Source: Candidatus Rifleibacteriota bacterium (GTDB lineage Bacteria; Riflebacteria; Ozemobacteria; Ozemobacterales; Ozemobacteraceae). Taken from it: a stretch of DNA of 20,336 nucleotides. Position numbers and translations under genes: made by a program. The stretch spans positions 1 to 20,336 of the forward strand of contig JAKQOH010000036.1 of NCBI GenBank assembly GCA_029565415.1, in the 5' to 3' direction. This document shows, in pieces, positions 6,515 through 14,221 of this stretch. Each line of letters begins with the position of its first letter. The stretch's first letter is position 1. Below the pieces are notes generated by a model that worked only from the letters and a program-made list of their open reading frames with translations, was not told the DNA's origin and did not search any database.

Positions 6515-9208
6515 TCAGATCTTCCCCAGTTCCGTCAGATACTCGTTGAGCTTGGCCTTCTGCAGCCCATACGAATCTATACCGGACCGAATATGTTCGA
6601 CGACCTCGGGCGGGGCCTTGGACACGAAGTTCTGGTCCTCGAGCTTGCCCGCGATCTTCGCGAGTTCCTTCTCGATCTTGGCGATCTCGAGCGCGACGCG
6701 CTTCTTCTCGGCCTCGACGTCGACCATGCCGGCGAGGTCGAGACAGATCTCGGTGCCGCCCATCAGGCCGACGAGGTGGCCGGAGGGCTTCGCCCCGACG
6801 ATCTCGAGCAGCTCGGTGTTGGACAGCGACCGGATCATCGCGCTGTGCCGCTCGATGACCGGGCTGAGCCCCTCGTGGCGCACGACACGCACGGTGACGC
6901 GCTTGCCGGGGGCGATATTGGCCGAAGCGCGCAGGTTGCGGATCACGCGCACCGCCTCCATCACCTCGCCGACTTCGGCCTCGACCGGCGTGTTCACCAG
7001 CTCGGACCGCACGGCCGGGTAGGCGGCCTGCATCAGGTTTCCCGTCGCACCCGGCAGCTTGCGCCAGATCTCCTCGGTGACGAACGGCATGAACGGATGG
7101 AGCAGCCGCAGCGCGCCGTCGAGGACGTGAAGGAGCACGCGGCGGACGCGGTCCTTGTCGGGGCCTTCCGGACCCATCAGGGTCGACTTGCTCATCTCGA
7201 TGTACCAGTCGCACAGTTCGTTCCAGATGAACTCGTAGACGCCCTTGAGGGCCTCGTTGAACTTGTACTGGCCATCGGCGAGCTCGCGCCGGACGGTCTC
7301 GACGGCCCCGTGGAACCGCGAGAGGAGCCAGCGGTCCCACACCGTGAGCTGGTCGGCTGAGGGCAGCGGATCGGCGATGGTGCAGGAGGCGCCCGTCATG
7401 TTCATCAGGGTGAACCGCGAGGCGTTCCACAGCTTGTTGGCGAAGTTCCGGCCGATCTCGACCTTGTCGGCGGCGAACCGGATGTCCTGGCCGACCGGGG
7501 CCAGCCAGACGATCGTGAAGCGCAGCGCGTCGGCGCCGTAGGTGGCAATGATGTCGAGCGGATCGGGCGAGTTGCCGAGCGACTTGCTCATCTTCCGGCC
7601 CTTCATGTCTCGCACGATGCTCGTGAAGTAGACGTCGTGGAACGGGCACTCGCCCATGAAGTAGTAGCCGGCCATCACCATGCGCGCGACCCAGAAGAAG
7701 ATGATGTCGGGGCCGGTCACCAGCGTGTCGGTCGGGTAGAACGAGGAAAGGGTTTTCGTCTTCTCGGGCCAGCCCATCGTCGAGAAGGGCCACAGCCAGG
7801 AGCTGAACCACGTGTCGAGCACGTCCTCGTCCTGGGTGATGCGATCCGTCTTGCCGCAGTTCGAGCAGGTTTTCGGGGCGTCCATCTCGACCATGACGGT
7901 GCCGCAGTGGCCGCAGGTGTAGGCGGGAATGCGATGGCCCCACCAGAGCTGGCGGCTGATGCACCAGTCGCGGATATTTTCCATCCAGTGCAGGTAGACG
8001 CCCACCCAGCGGTTCGGAGTGAACCGGAGCGTGCCGTCCTTCACGGCGGCGATGGCTTTTTCGGCCAGGGGCTTCATGCGGACGAACCACTGGTCGGACA
8101 GGTAGGGTTCGATAACGGTGTTGCACCGCTCGCAGTGGCCGACGGCAAGGGTGTGGTCCTCGATTTTCTCGAGCAGGCCCTGGTCCTGGAGGTCGGCGAC
8201 GACCTTCTCGCGGGCGGCGAACCGGTCGAGCCCCTTGTAGGCGCCGGCCAGCTCGTTCATCACACCGCCCTCGTCCATCACGATGATCTGGGCGAGGCTG
8301 TGGCGGCGGCCCATCTCGAAGTCATTCGGATCGTGGGCCGGGGTGACCTTGACGGCACCGGTGCCGAACTTCGGATCGACGTAGTCGTCGGCGATGATCG
8401 GGATCTCGCGGTTCATCAGGGGCAGGACCAGGGTCTGGCCGACCAGCTCGCGGAACCGGTCGTCGTCGGGATTCACCGCGACGGCCGTGTCGCCGAGCAT
8501 CGTCTCGGGGCGGGTCGTGGCGACGATGACGTGGCCCTTCCCGCTCTTGAGCGGATACCGGATGTACCAGAGGCTGCCCTTCTTTTCCTCGGGAATCTTT
8601 TCTTCATCCGAGAGCGCCGTGCGACAGCGCGGGCACCAGTTGATGATATATTTACCTTTATATATCAAACCATCTTTATGAAGCCGCACGAAGGATTCGC
8701 GGACGGCCTGGGACAGTCCCTCGTCCATCGTGAACCGCTCGCGCTCCCAGTCGCAGGAGCAGCCGAGCTTCTTGAGCTGGCTGATGATGATGCCGCCGTA
8801 TTTTTCCTTCCAGGACCAGACCTTTTCGAGAAACTTCTCGCGACCGAGGTCGTGGCGCGAGGTTTTCTCTTTGGCGAGGGCCTTTTCGACGACGTTCTGG
8901 GTCGCGATGCCGGCGTGATCCGTGCCGGGCAGCCACAGGGTCTCCTTGCCTTCCATGCGGTGGAGGCGAATGAGGATGTCCTGGAGGGTGTTGTTCAGCA
9001 CGTGGCCCATTGTGAGCATTCCCGTGACGTTGGGCGGGGGGATGACGATGGTGAACTTCGCGGCGGTTCCATTCTCGTCGGCATGAAAACAGCCCTGGGA
9101 GGCCCAGGACTGGTAGATGCGATCTTCGACGACGGATGGGTTGTAGGCTTTTTCGAGGGCCTCGGATGCGGGAGGGTTGATGGGTTCTGCGGCGGAAGGC
9201 GTATTCAT
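6515..9208 (-). CDS. valS: Valyl-tRNA synthetase
   Basis: Class I synthetase that charges tRNA-Val; 897 residues, typical length. The ATP site has PPPNVTGMLTMGH (HIGH-like, 57-69) and KMSKS at 539-543. The editing (CP1) domain contains ATTRPETMLGD (230-240) and TPAHDPNDFE (289-298). Paired cysteines at 192/195, 359/362, 432/435 and 448/451 suggest zinc-binding knuckles. The C-terminal segment from about residue 830 is the coiled-coil arm that contacts tRNA (EAEKKRVALEIAKIEKELAK). The start ATG at 9208 has only a weak upstream site (ACGGG). It lies 22 bases after the coiled-coil/GrpE-like gene, so translation may depend on read-in from there. Codons 181-190 form an unusual AT-rich island with ATA and TTG codons in an otherwise GC-rich gene. 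Confidence 0.97.
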   Translation of the reverse strand: MNTPSAAEPINPPASEALEKAYNPSVVEDRIYQSWASQGCFHADENGTAAKFTIVIPPPNVTGMLTMGHVLNNTLQDILIRLHRMEGKETLWLPGTDHAGIATQNVVEKALAKEKTSRHDLGREKFLEKVWSWKEKYGGIIISQLKKLGCSCDWERERFTMDEGLSQAVRESFVRLHKDGLIYKGKYIINWCPRCRTALSDEEKIPEEKKGSLWYIRYPLKSGKGHVIVATTRPETMLGDTAVAVNPDDDRFRELVGQTLVLPLMNREIPIIADDYVDPKFGTGAVKVTPAHDPNDFEMGRRHSLAQIIVMDEGGVMNELAGAYKGLDRFAAREKVVADLQDQGLLEKIEDHTLAVGHCERCNTVIEPYLSDQWFVRMKPLAEKAIAAVKDGTLRFTPNRWVGVYLHWMENIRDWCISRQLWWGHRIPAYTCGHCGTVMVEMDAPKTCSNCGKTDRITQDEDVLDTWFSSWLWPFSTMGWPEKTKTLSSFYPTDTLVTGPDIIFFWVARMVMAGYYFMGECPFHDVYFTSIVRDMKGRKMSKSLGNSPDPLDIIATYGADALRFTIVWLAPVGQDIRFAADKVEIGRNFANKLWNASRFTLMNMTGASCTIADPLPSADQLTVWDRWLLSRFHGAVETVRRELADGQYKFNEALKGVYEFIWNELCDWYIEMSKSTLMGPEGPDKDRVRRVLLHVLDGALRLLHPFMPFVTEEIWRKLPGATGNLMQAAYPAVRSELVNTPVEAEVGEVMEAVRVIRNLRASANIAPGKRVTVRVVRHEGLSPVIERHSAMIRSLSNTELLEIVGAKPSGHLVGLMGGTEICLDLAGMVDVEAEKKRVALEIAKIEKELAKIAGKLEDQNFVSKAPPEVVEHIRSGIDSYGLQKAKLNEYLTELGKI
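8644..8667. repeat. AT-rich inverted repeat inside valS
   Basis: TGATATAT and its exact reverse complement ATATATCA flank an 8-base spacer within valS codons for L-I-Y-K-G-K-Y-I. It is in-frame coding sequence, but the AT content is far from the rest of the gene. Functional meaning is unknown; the amino acids needed here explain part of it. Confidence 0.4.
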
Positions 9209-9230
9209 GTGTGATGCACCCGTTTCTGCG

Positions 9231-11357
9231 TTATTTCTGGATCAGGTTGACCAGTTTGCTGAACTCCTCAGGAGCCAGGTTGAGGCTGCGCGCCTGCTGG
9301 AAGATCGTGTTCTTGACCTCGAGCTGCTTGATCCGCTCGTCGACCCGGGGATCGGGCTTGAGCGCCTGGGCCTGGCGAAGCAGGCGGAGGGACTCGGCGA
9401 ACTCGGAGGCCTGGGCATAGACGTCGCCGAGGCGCACCAGCAGCGGTACCGACTCGGGATCGAGAGCCAGGCCGGAGCGGAGGTATTCCCGAGCCTTATC
9501 ATACTGTTCGCTATCGATCATCCGTTCGGCGAACCGCAGGTAGGTGGTCGCGGTGGGTTCGAACACCGGCAGACTGTCGACGGGCAGGTCGTTGGGAGCG
9601 GTGATCTTCTTGCCGCACAGGTGGCAGAACCGGCTGTCGGGGTTGCTCTGGAGGGTGTTGCAGCCCGCACAGTTATACAGGTTCTGGACGACCCAGACCT
9701 TGGACTTCTTGATGACCGCCTCGCCCTTGCGGTAGCCCTTCTCGACCTCGAACACGATGCACTTCTCGGGGAATTTGTCGGAACGGAAGAAGTCGGTCGC
9801 GATGTGCTTCTGCTCGTCGAACTCCTCGGAGATGACGGGCATATACTGGATCTTGTTGGGGAGGATCAGCCGTTCGAGCAGCTTCCGGTGCAGGGTCTGC
9901 AGTTCGGGGATCTGGTTTTTCACCAGGAAGGCGTCGAGACCGTCGAAAAAGTCGATGAAGCCGGAGATGATCTCGTTGTCGGCATCAGCCGGGATGATCG
10001 GGGCCTGGTCGTCAGCCAGAGCGGCTTTCTGACGAAGCACCGCGACCTCCTCGTCCTTCGCCGTCAGCTCGCGCTTCTGCTGATTCAGGAGCGCCTCGAG
10101 CTTCTGGATCGCGACCAGCTGGTCGGCGACCTGGTTGGTCAGCTGCTCGAGCTCGGCCTGCACCTTGGGATCCTGGATGCTCTGGTCACGGCGGGTGTCG
10201 AGGGCCACGCGCAGTTCGGCAACTTCATTCTGGAGTTTCGTCTTTTCCTCGTCGCGCTGGGTCAGGCGGCGGCCAAGCTCGTCATTCAGCTTGCGCAGCT
10301 TGTCCAGATCCTCGGCGGAGGTCATGGGGCGTGCCTTCAGAGCGGAGAGCTCTTCCTGGATCGCCTGTCGCTCGGACTCGAGCGCGGTGAGTTTGAGCGA
10401 CATCTCGGTCAAGCCGGTGGATTCACGTTCGAGGTGCGCAACCTTCTGGCGCAGCCCCGGCAGTTCCGATACCTGGGTTGCGAGCTCGGCATTCAGTTTT
10501 TCGAGTTCATCCGCCCGCCCGGCGCGGGGCAGGAGCTCCTGAAGCTGCTTTTGAAGCGTCGCGAGCTCGGTTCGGAGCGTTTTGAGCTCGGTTGTCTCTG
10601 CCCCGCCCGTGGCGGCTGCAGCGATCTGCTCGTCTTTCTCGGCCAGCAGGCTCCTGAGGGTGGCCACATCCTGCTCGAGTTCGGCAAGCCGGGTCTGGTC
10701 TGTCGAAGCGGGGGCGTCCGATGCTTTCTGCAGGGTTTCCTTCAGCTCGACGAGCTGAGAATCGCGGCGGGCGAGCTCCGAGTCGCGGAGCTGGAGGTCG
10801 CCCTCGAGGCGCTTCACGGAGCTGCGCAGCGTTTCGGCCTCGATCGCGGCGGCCTGGGCGATCTCGAGATCGGCGCGAAGCTTGTTCGCCTCCTCCTCGA
10901 CGGCCTGACCGGCTGCACCGGCTCCGGCCTCGGCGGCGGCACGCGCCTGTTTTTCGATCTCGAGCTGGTTCTGGAGCTCGACGATGCGGGATTCGAGTTC
11001 GGGAACGCGGGGATCCGGGGCGGGAGCGGCAAGCGCTTCCTGCGAGTTCTGCTGATGCTGCTCGAGCATCTGCTGAAGCGACTGAATCTGCTCTTCCTTT
11101 TCGCGAAGGCGCGCATCCAGCTCGGCTTTCTGCTCGGCCAGACCGGACTCGAGCTTCTTCACCTCGGCTTCCTTCGCCTCGAGCGCTTTTTCGAGGTCAG
11201 CCTTGCGCGGACCCGCGCCGGTTTCATCGGCCTGCGATTTCAGCGTCTTGATCTGAAGTTGCAGCAGCTTGATGAGGTTGTCCTTCTGGACGATCTGCTG
11301 ATTGAGTTTCTTGAAAAACTCGTTACTGATTTCGCCTTTTTCCTCACCAGGAATCAT
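9231..11357 (-). CDS. Coiled-coil protein with GrpE-like domain, zinc ribbon and C-terminal TPRs
   Basis: 708 residues from ATG at 11357, with GGAGAG seven bases upstream. Residues about 10-445 are an almost unbroken glutamate/leucine/lysine-rich coiled coil with no signal peptide. Residues about 463-557 resemble GrpE, the DnaK nucleotide-exchange factor: a helical part (ISGFIDFFDGLDAFL) then a beta part, FDEQKHIATDFF...VFEVEKGYRKGEAVIKKSKVWVV. That parallels GrpE's FDP.xHEAV...GTV...KGY.l.drvlRpA.V.V. A C-x2-C...C-x2-C zinc ribbon follows (C563, C566, C578, C581). Two to three TPR-like repeats occupy about 603-685. The combination is not one I know. A cytoplasmic chaperone adaptor or scaffold role is inference. 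It sits 22 bases upstream of valS and downstream of the YvyF-like gene, all leftward. Normal GrpE is about 180-200 residues, so this is not the standard GrpE. Confidence 0.8.
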   Translation of the reverse strand: MIPGEEKGEISNEFFKKLNQQIVQKDNLIKLLQLQIKTLKSQADETGAGPRKADLEKALEAKEAEVKKLESGLAEQKAELDARLREKEEQIQSLQQMLEQHQQNSQEALAAPAPDPRVPELESRIVELQNQLEIEKQARAAAEAGAGAAGQAVEEEANKLRADLEIAQAAAIEAETLRSSVKRLEGDLQLRDSELARRDSQLVELKETLQKASDAPASTDQTRLAELEQDVATLRSLLAEKDEQIAAAATGGAETTELKTLRTELATLQKQLQELLPRAGRADELEKLNAELATQVSELPGLRQKVAHLERESTGLTEMSLKLTALESERQAIQEELSALKARPMTSAEDLDKLRKLNDELGRRLTQRDEEKTKLQNEVAELRVALDTRRDQSIQDPKVQAELEQLTNQVADQLVAIQKLEALLNQQKRELTAKDEEVAVLRQKAALADDQAPIIPADADNEIISGFIDFFDGLDAFLVKNQIPELQTLHRKLLERLILPNKIQYMPVISEEFDEQKHIATDFFRSDKFPEKCIVFEVEKGYRKGEAVIKKSKVWVVQNLYNCAGCNTLQSNPDSRFCHLCGKKITAPNDLPVDSLPVFEPTATTYLRFAERMIDSEQYDKAREYLRSGLALDPESVPLLVRLGDVYAQASEFAESLRLLRQAQALKPDPRVDERIKQLEVKNTIFQQARSLNLAPEEFSKLVNLIQK

Positions 11358-11457
11358 CTGAATTCTCTCCGTGTCGGGAAACTCCCGGGATGTGCCGCTG
11401 TTTGCCTGCGTCGCGAGGGCGCTCGAACCGCCTGTTCCGGCTGGGGAAACCGCCTCT

Positions 11458-11479
11458 GAACCCGCGCCGGACGCGGTTC
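11458..11479 (-). promoter_or_regulatory. Hairpin in the leader of the coiled-coil/GrpE-like gene
   Basis: The minus strand carries GAACCGCG-TCCGG-CGCGGGTTC, an eight-base-pair GC-rich stem with one bulged G. No T run follows it, so it is not a clear terminator. It lies about 100 bases upstream of the ATG at 11357, in the 175-base gap after the YvyF-like gene. It may be a leader structure or RNA-stabilising stem. Confidence 0.35.
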
Positions 11480-11498
11480 AAAAGGCATAAAAGATCCA

Positions 11499-11527
11499 AG
11501 TCTAGCATAGGGAAGAGACCAATTCAA
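11499..11527 (-). promoter_or_regulatory. Possible promoter for the coiled-coil/GrpE-like gene and synthetase operon
   Basis: TTGAAT (11527-11522) and TAGACT (11504-11499) on the minus strand are separated by 17 bases. Each matches four of six consensus positions. The site lies just after the stop of the YvyF-like gene, leaving a leader of about 135 bases. Matches this weak arise by chance, so this is tentative. Confidence 0.3.
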
Positions 11528-11532
11528 GGCCA

Positions 11533-11973
11533 TTACTTCCGGGATTTTCCGACATGGAACCCGCCTTCGTCCCTCCTGGGATTTTTGTCGCTGTCGGGAT
11601 CCGGTTTCGGGGCCGGCCGGGCAATCTCCTCGCGCAACTGCTTGACGTGAGCCTTGATATCTCTTTTGCATTCGGTGCAGATGACCCCTGCCGTGATCAC
11701 CTTGTGGCAGGTCTGGCAGGTGTGCTCGATGATGACGCCCACCCGTTCCAGCCGGCCGCTCGAGATGAAGTAGTTGATCTGGTTTTCCGGGATCAGCGTC
11801 TCCGCGGCGACCTCTTTCACCGCGGCTCCGGGGTGGGAACGCAGATATTCCTTCACTTTCAGGAACCGTTCCTCTTCCTCGAGATGGCATTTCTGGCAGA
11901 CATCACGCGACATGCGCATGATGATCGCCCCGCACATCCTGCAGGAGATGAGCTTTACATCCGAACCCGCCAT
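11533..11973 (-). CDS. YvyF-like zinc-ribbon/helical protein (flagellar-operon-protein type)
   Basis: 146 residues from ATG at 11973. The ribosome site is AGGACAGGA upstream; the frame stays open much further, but that extension crosses the divergent promoter and lacks sense. An N-terminal zinc ribbon has C11, C14, C26 and C29 (CRMCG...CQKC). It is followed by a helical region like a short winged-helix or MerR-type domain (FLKVKEYLRSHPGAAVKEVA, then ENQINYFISSGRLE). A second ribbon has C86, C89, C99 and C102. The order ribbon, 'YLR..PGA...EVA', 'I..FI..GRL' matches the YvyF (TIGR03826) flagellar operon protein from memory. The C-terminal tail is charged and disordered. No flagellar gene is visible here, so a flagellar role is not supported by context; regulation or zinc-dependent binding is possible. 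Confidence 0.75.
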   Translation of the reverse strand: MAGSDVKLISCRMCGAIIMRMSRDVCQKCHLEEEERFLKVKEYLRSHPGAAVKEVAAETLIPENQINYFISSGRLERVGVIIEHTCQTCHKVITAGVICTECKRDIKAHVKQLREEIARPAPKPDPDSDKNPRRDEGGFHVGKSRK

Positions 11974-12040
11974 GAATGGTTCCTGTCCTTTGTAAACTGC
12001 ACCGTGATGAACTGTGAGGTTCCGCAACGGTGCGCTCTCA

Positions 12041-12069
12041 TTCATACAATATGCCCCAGGTTTTGACAA
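12041..12069 (-). promoter_or_regulatory. Leftward promoter for the YvyF-like gene
   Basis: The minus strand has TTGTCA (12069-12064; five of six consensus) and TATGAA (12046-12041; four of six) with a 17-base spacer. It gives a leader of about 60 bases to the ATG at 11973. Its -35 box lies on the same bases as the -35 box of the rightward promoter at 12063-12092. Confidence 0.45.
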
Positions 12070-12092
12070 GACCTCTTCGACGGCCCTATACT
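12063..12092 (+). promoter_or_regulatory. Strong sigma-70 promoter for the secreted two-domain protein
   Basis: Perfect -35 TTGACA (12063-12068), an 18-base spacer and -10 TATACT (12087-12092; five of six). Transcription would start near 12099, about 20 bases before an AGGAGG ribosome site (12122-12127) and the ATG at 12134. This is the best promoter match in the window. It shares its -35 bases with the leftward promoter. Confidence 0.75.
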
Positions 12093-12133
12093 GAATGAAA
12101 GTACAGATACTGCCCGCACTGAGGAGGACCCGT

Positions 12134-14221
12134 ATGCGCATCCGGAACGCCGTTTCCCTCATCATCGCCGTTTCGCTCATGGCCGCTTCTCCCGCGCCAG
12201 CCGCCGACCAGAAGCCCTGGGAGAAACCTGCCGAAACAACGGGGGCGACCCCGTCGGGCACCTCCGGCCATGACAAGATCGAAACCGTGATCAAGACGAC
12301 CGGCGGAACCCGATCGGACGGTTCGCAGACCTCCACTTCCGGGACGTCGTCGCAGCAGAGCTATGTCGACGGTTTCCTGAACGAGGCCGCAACGAAGATC
12401 AAGCAGGCGGGCGGCGGCTCCGGCTGGGCCTGGACCTGGGAGAAAAAATGGAAGGTTGGCCCTGATGGGAAGCCGGTCGAGGTGAAGGAGACCTGGGTCG
12501 ACGGGACGATCGGCACCACCGTGAAGTCCGGCGCACCGGCGGCTCCGACGGCCCCCACCCCGGCGGCGGCACCGGCTCCGGCGGCGGCCCCCACGGCCGC
12601 GGCACCGTCAACGCCCGCCCCGGCAAGCCCGGCTCCCGCCCGACCGACGCCCGTCCCCGCGAAATCCCCAACCCAGACGGCAGCGGCAACCCCGGCCACC
12701 CCGGGAACCACCTCGCCGTCCGCCCCATCCGCTCCCTCCGCGCCAGATGCGGCACCGGCAGCCAAAGGCATCGACGTCGCGCCGGTCAGGATCGCCCCTC
12801 CGCCCGTCGTGTTGTCGATCTTCGATCCCGTTTCCCAGCAGGAGTCCAGTTTCGCGGCAGCCGTTCAGCCGGACAAACCCGTGAAACTTCCCACCGTGGC
12901 TTCTATTTCGAAACCCATCTACGAGGACACCCGCGTGAAAATCGCGCTCGAACTCGGGCCGGGGATCAACCGCAAGAACCTCAGCGTAACGCTCCGGGAC
13001 AACGAAGGCGATCACGCCTTCGATCACGGCGCGTTTCCCGAGAACTATCGCCACATCTTCCGCGTTCCGAACCAGACGGCGTACCGGGCTCACGTGATCT
13101 ACGAGCACCCCGTTTCCGGCGAGCGCCAGGAGATCATCAACGTCCAGATCCCGGTTCTGAAGATGTCGTTCGCCAACCGCACCGTGGAAGATTCGGCTCA
13201 CCGGACGGGTGACGCCGCTCTCGAAACGGGCGGCAGCTCCGGGGCCTCTTCCCGCCCCGGGCAAAGCGGATCATCGGATGATCTGCCCGGCTGGGGATCG
13301 TCGGGATCCGGTTCGACGCGCCGCGACGACTCGTCCGACACCGGACGGGCAGCCCTGGACCTGAGCGACCTGTATACCGATCCCACCAATCCGCCCGACG
13401 TGGCTGGAACCGAGATTGCCTCCCTGCCGACAAGCAGCGCCGGAACGAGTCAGAACACCAGCGAAGCCGGCAGTTCGGCCAGTCCGGCGGTTGGACAGCA
13501 CGTATCCGGAACGTCGGACCCCGACAGTTCCGCCAATTCGCAGAAGCCGTCCGACGCCTCCGCAATGGCCCCGTCGTCCCAGGGAGCCGCCGGCAGCGGG
13601 AACTCCTCCGCGCATGGGAAATCAGGCACCCAGTCTGCCGACAGCGACTCCGCGGCGGCTCGTCACGGCGATCAGCGTGACGGCAGCTCCGTCGCGGGAA
13701 GCGGCGCCCTGGCACAGGCCGCAGGGGCCGGAACACCAGCCGCCGGAGCTGCGGCTGATGCAGCGATGGACGGCTCCCAGGTCGCGATGGCATCCCCCGT
13801 TGACGGAGCCGCCGATCCGAGCGATGCCGAACGCCGGCAAAATCAGGGCGGGGTCACCACTGCCGCAGTCGAGCAGCCGGACAAGCCCTATCTGCTGAGC
13901 GTTTCGGTCCAGAACCGGGCCACGGATCAGTCCCAGTCGTTCGACTTCGTGAGCGAGCCGAATCCGACGGCCCAGTCGATCTCGCCGCAAACCCCCCTCG
14001 CCTTCGGCTTCGATTATTCCCGCAGCATCCAGCGCGATTCGGTGAAAATCGAGATTTTCGACGGTCGCGAACGGATCACGACGTCCCCGAGCGCCATGCA
14101 GAACGATCTCGTCGAGCACATCTTCCCGAACCAGACAGGCGATGCCTACATCTGGGTGTATGGCCGCACGGACCAGGCGCCGTTCTCCTACAAGATCACG
14201 ATTCCGGTGACGGGCCTGTAA
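12134..14221 (+). CDS. Secreted protein with two related beta-rich domains and low-complexity linkers
   Basis: 695 residues from ATG at 12134, chosen because AGGAGG lies six bases upstream; an earlier in-frame ATG at 12095 lies at the predicted transcript start. Residues 1-23 are a Sec signal peptide (MRIRN, hydrophobic core, cleavage after APA). A tryptophan-rich patch (GWAWTWEKKWKVGPDGKPVEV, near 97-117) follows. Residues 133-210 are Ala/Pro-rich; 355-580 are Ser/Gly/Ala/Asp-rich, probably disordered. Residues about 226-342 and 587-695 appear to be two copies of one beta-rich, perhaps Ig-like, domain. Both share LS[IV], a Q/S-rich start, 'P' turns, V[KT][IL] strands, HIF..PNQT (307-314 and 662-667 region), a V.Y strand and an ending I.IPV. 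There are almost no cysteines. The family is unknown to me; a cell-surface or envelope structural role is inference. Its end overlaps the convergent birA. Confidence 0.8.
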   Translation: MRIRNAVSLIIAVSLMAASPAPAADQKPWEKPAETTGATPSGTSGHDKIETVIKTTGGTRSDGSQTSTSGTSSQQSYVDGFLNEAATKIKQAGGGSGWAWTWEKKWKVGPDGKPVEVKETWVDGTIGTTVKSGAPAAPTAPTPAAAPAPAAAPTAAAPSTPAPASPAPARPTPVPAKSPTQTAAATPATPGTTSPSAPSAPSAPDAAPAAKGIDVAPVRIAPPPVVLSIFDPVSQQESSFAAAVQPDKPVKLPTVASISKPIYEDTRVKIALELGPGINRKNLSVTLRDNEGDHAFDHGAFPENYRHIFRVPNQTAYRAHVIYEHPVSGERQEIINVQIPVLKMSFANRTVEDSAHRTGDAALETGGSSGASSRPGQSGSSDDLPGWGSSGSGSTRRDDSSDTGRAALDLSDLYTDPTNPPDVAGTEIASLPTSSAGTSQNTSEAGSSASPAVGQHVSGTSDPDSSANSQKPSDASAMAPSSQGAAGSGNSSAHGKSGTQSADSDSAAARHGDQRDGSSVAGSGALAQAAGAGTPAAGAAADAAMDGSQVAMASPVDGAADPSDAERRQNQGGVTTAAVEQPDKPYLLSVSVQNRATDQSQSFDFVSEPNPTAQSISPQTPLAFGFDYSRSIQRDSVKIEIFDGRERITTSPSAMQNDLVEHIFPNQTGDAYIWVYGRTDQAPFSYKITIPVTGL
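12809..13159 (+). repeat. First copy of the duplicated domain in the secreted protein
   Basis: Residues about 226-342. Landmarks are VLSIFDPVSQQESSF at the start, ENYRHIFRVPNQTAYRAHV in the middle and INVQIPVL at the end. It resembles residues 587-695 in order and spacing of these elements. The similarity is by eye at protein level and is too diverged to see in DNA. Confidence 0.5.
13892..14218 (+). repeat. Second copy of the duplicated domain in the secreted protein
   Basis: Residues about 587-695. Landmarks are LLSVSVQNRATDQSQSF at the start, LVEHIFPNQTGDAYIWVYG in the middle and YKITIPVTGL at the end. It closes the protein with no tail. The copy pairs with residues 226-342 as an internal duplication inferred by eye. 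Confidence 0.5.

Noticed and set aside
3519..6549. Long plus-strand open frames opposite thrS (3519-5180) and tyrS (5329-6549)
   Set aside because: Both are antisense shadows of clear synthetase genes in GC-rich DNA, with no family match and no upstream ribosome site.
9177..11459. A 760-codon open frame on the plus strand opposite the coiled-coil/GrpE-like gene
   Set aside because: It mirrors a GC-rich coiled-coil gene; its leucine-rich composition is the antisense of Glu/Lys/Gln codons, it has no ribosome site and no recognisable domain.
11358..11532. Possible small RNA gene in the 175-base gap upstream of the coiled-coil/GrpE-like gene
   Set aside because: Only one bulged hairpin and a weak promoter are visible; no terminator or known RNA fold supports a separate RNA.
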